64,000 bases of DNA from Tethya wilhelma (taxonomy: Eukaryota; Porifera; Demospongiae; Tethyida; Tethyidae), in NCBI GenBank assembly GCA_964030475.1, contig CAXIPT010000014.1:62001-126000 (forward strand), written 5' to 3'. Within the stretch, counting starts at the first letter, position 1; every line of letters starts with the position of its first letter. The notes under the pieces were generated by a model. That model worked only from the letters and a program-made list of their open reading frames with translations, made no database searches and had not been told where the DNA came from. The translations under genes and the position numbers were made by a program. Below, in pieces: positions 63,423-64,000 of this stretch.

Positions 63423-64000
63423 GGATTTATAGCTTGCGGAACGGGATTGGAAACACATTATGGGCGCCCATTAGTACAACACTTTTCACTTGGTTAGATC
63501 TATTCCTCGCCTAAAGGTGTAAATTTTGTGAATTCTCACAAGATTTGTGACCTTTCTGGACTCGCTTTTGAGAAGAAAGAAGGCTGATTCTGTGGCACTG
63601 AAGTCAGGTTATTTGTGTATTAGTGTGTGTACTATGTACCAATTCAGGCCATATGTAGTTACTTGAGTGTACTCTTCTTGTCCTGACACTTGCATGAGCT
63701 TTTACTTGTACAGTTCTGCTGCCACAAAGCTTTGTGTACCTCTAATGATCATAAATGTTGTGCAAATGCCTAAGAGCTGTTGATTGGCAGGGGTTCCAAT
63801 GCATAATTAGCATGGCCTCATAATTCAGGCTCTCCTGGTCATCTCTATATTTTTTGCCCTCCTTTTATAGCAAGCTTTGGTCATTAACATCTGGTTTTGT
63901 TTACTCATAACTAGATATTATTGGAGTAAAATGTGTTCTTAAATACCGTATAGCTAGAAATTTTTAAGGAATAAAATTTTCGCGGAAATGCGATTGCCAA
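63423..64000. other. Non-coding; possible MITE start at the window edge
   Basis: No gene. TACCGTATAGCTAGAAATTT at 63946 resembles the end seen at 56330-56392, and TTTTCGCGGA follows, so a MITE may continue past the window. Confidence 0.35.

Noticed and set aside
1..64000. CRISPR arrays, bacterial promoters, ribosome-binding sites, tRNA or rRNA genes
   Set aside because: No regularly spaced repeats, no operon-like gene packing and no recognisable tRNA or rRNA sequence. The window is eukaryotic.

Overview
The window is eukaryotic and reads as one continuous block of nested transposable elements. Its coding-looking stretches belong to transposon families, and it has GT-AG introns of about 60-320 bp, long AT-rich non-coding stretches, and foldback and TIR repeats. 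I see no bacterial operons, CRISPR array, rRNA or tRNA. The mix of families (Merlin, MULE, Helentron, Ngaro/DIRS-like, Penelope-like, copia, gypsy, hAT, CACTA/tnp2, LINE) with very short introns suggests an early-branching metazoan draft assembly. A demosponge such as Amphimedon is my best guess, but that is inferred from resemblance and not proven by the sequence. Single Ns (458, 33057, 39233, 41847) and a 60-N gap (48697-48756) show it is a scaffold.

Layout. 1-2.3 kb: a DDE-protein scrap and an inverted-repeat element. 2.3-4.0 kb: an apparently intact Merlin/IS1016-type transposon with perfect 65-bp TIRs and a three-exon transposase. 4.4-5.3 kb: foldback family B. 5.8-9.5 kb: a spliced minus-strand gene joining a MULE transposase and SWIM finger to a CXXC zinc finger and an OTU protease. 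10.4-17.5 kb: a decayed Helentron (N-terminal domain, OTU remnant, HUH Rep, PIF1-like helicase) invaded by a Penelope-like element and foldback family A. 17.5-19.3 kb: a copia fragment. 19.6-20.4 kb: a TIR element. 20.8-24.5 kb: a Ngaro/DIRS-like tyrosine-recombinase retroelement.

24.7-29.1 kb: a TTF-finger hAT element split by a gypsy retrotransposon with a GTAAG target duplication. 30-32.3 kb: a decayed divergent pair, coiled-coil protein and kinase. 32.7-35.0 kb: a tnp2 (CACTA) gene split by family A. 35.3-36.2 kb: a copia gag start. 36.3-38.6 kb: a CGBP1-finger hAT element. 38.6-43 kb: several family A copies. 43.6-44.7 kb: a deleted gypsy. 45-50.3 kb: a second Helentron scrap that keeps an endonuclease domain, with two kinds of TA-target TIR elements whose empty sites also occur in this window.

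50.6-51.7 kb: a broken RPA-like OB-fold gene. 53-55.9 kb: a LINE whose ORF1 region starts with a SAND-like domain. 56-58.7 kb: inverted repeats around a family B copy. 58.7-62.6 kb: a young gypsy element with identical LTRs and a GTCAA duplication, but an integrase cut off at its catalytic Glu. 62.6-63.4 kb: a third family B copy.

The most notable content is the MULE-CXXC-OTU fusion, the SAND-bearing LINE, and two foldback families (A and B) that share an odd architecture: a short GTACGGTAGTA palindromic head and a long hairpin tail. Several insertions are fixed to the base because the uninterrupted sequence is present elsewhere in the window. Clear host genes were not found; one orphan exon near 45.9 kb is a weak candidate.
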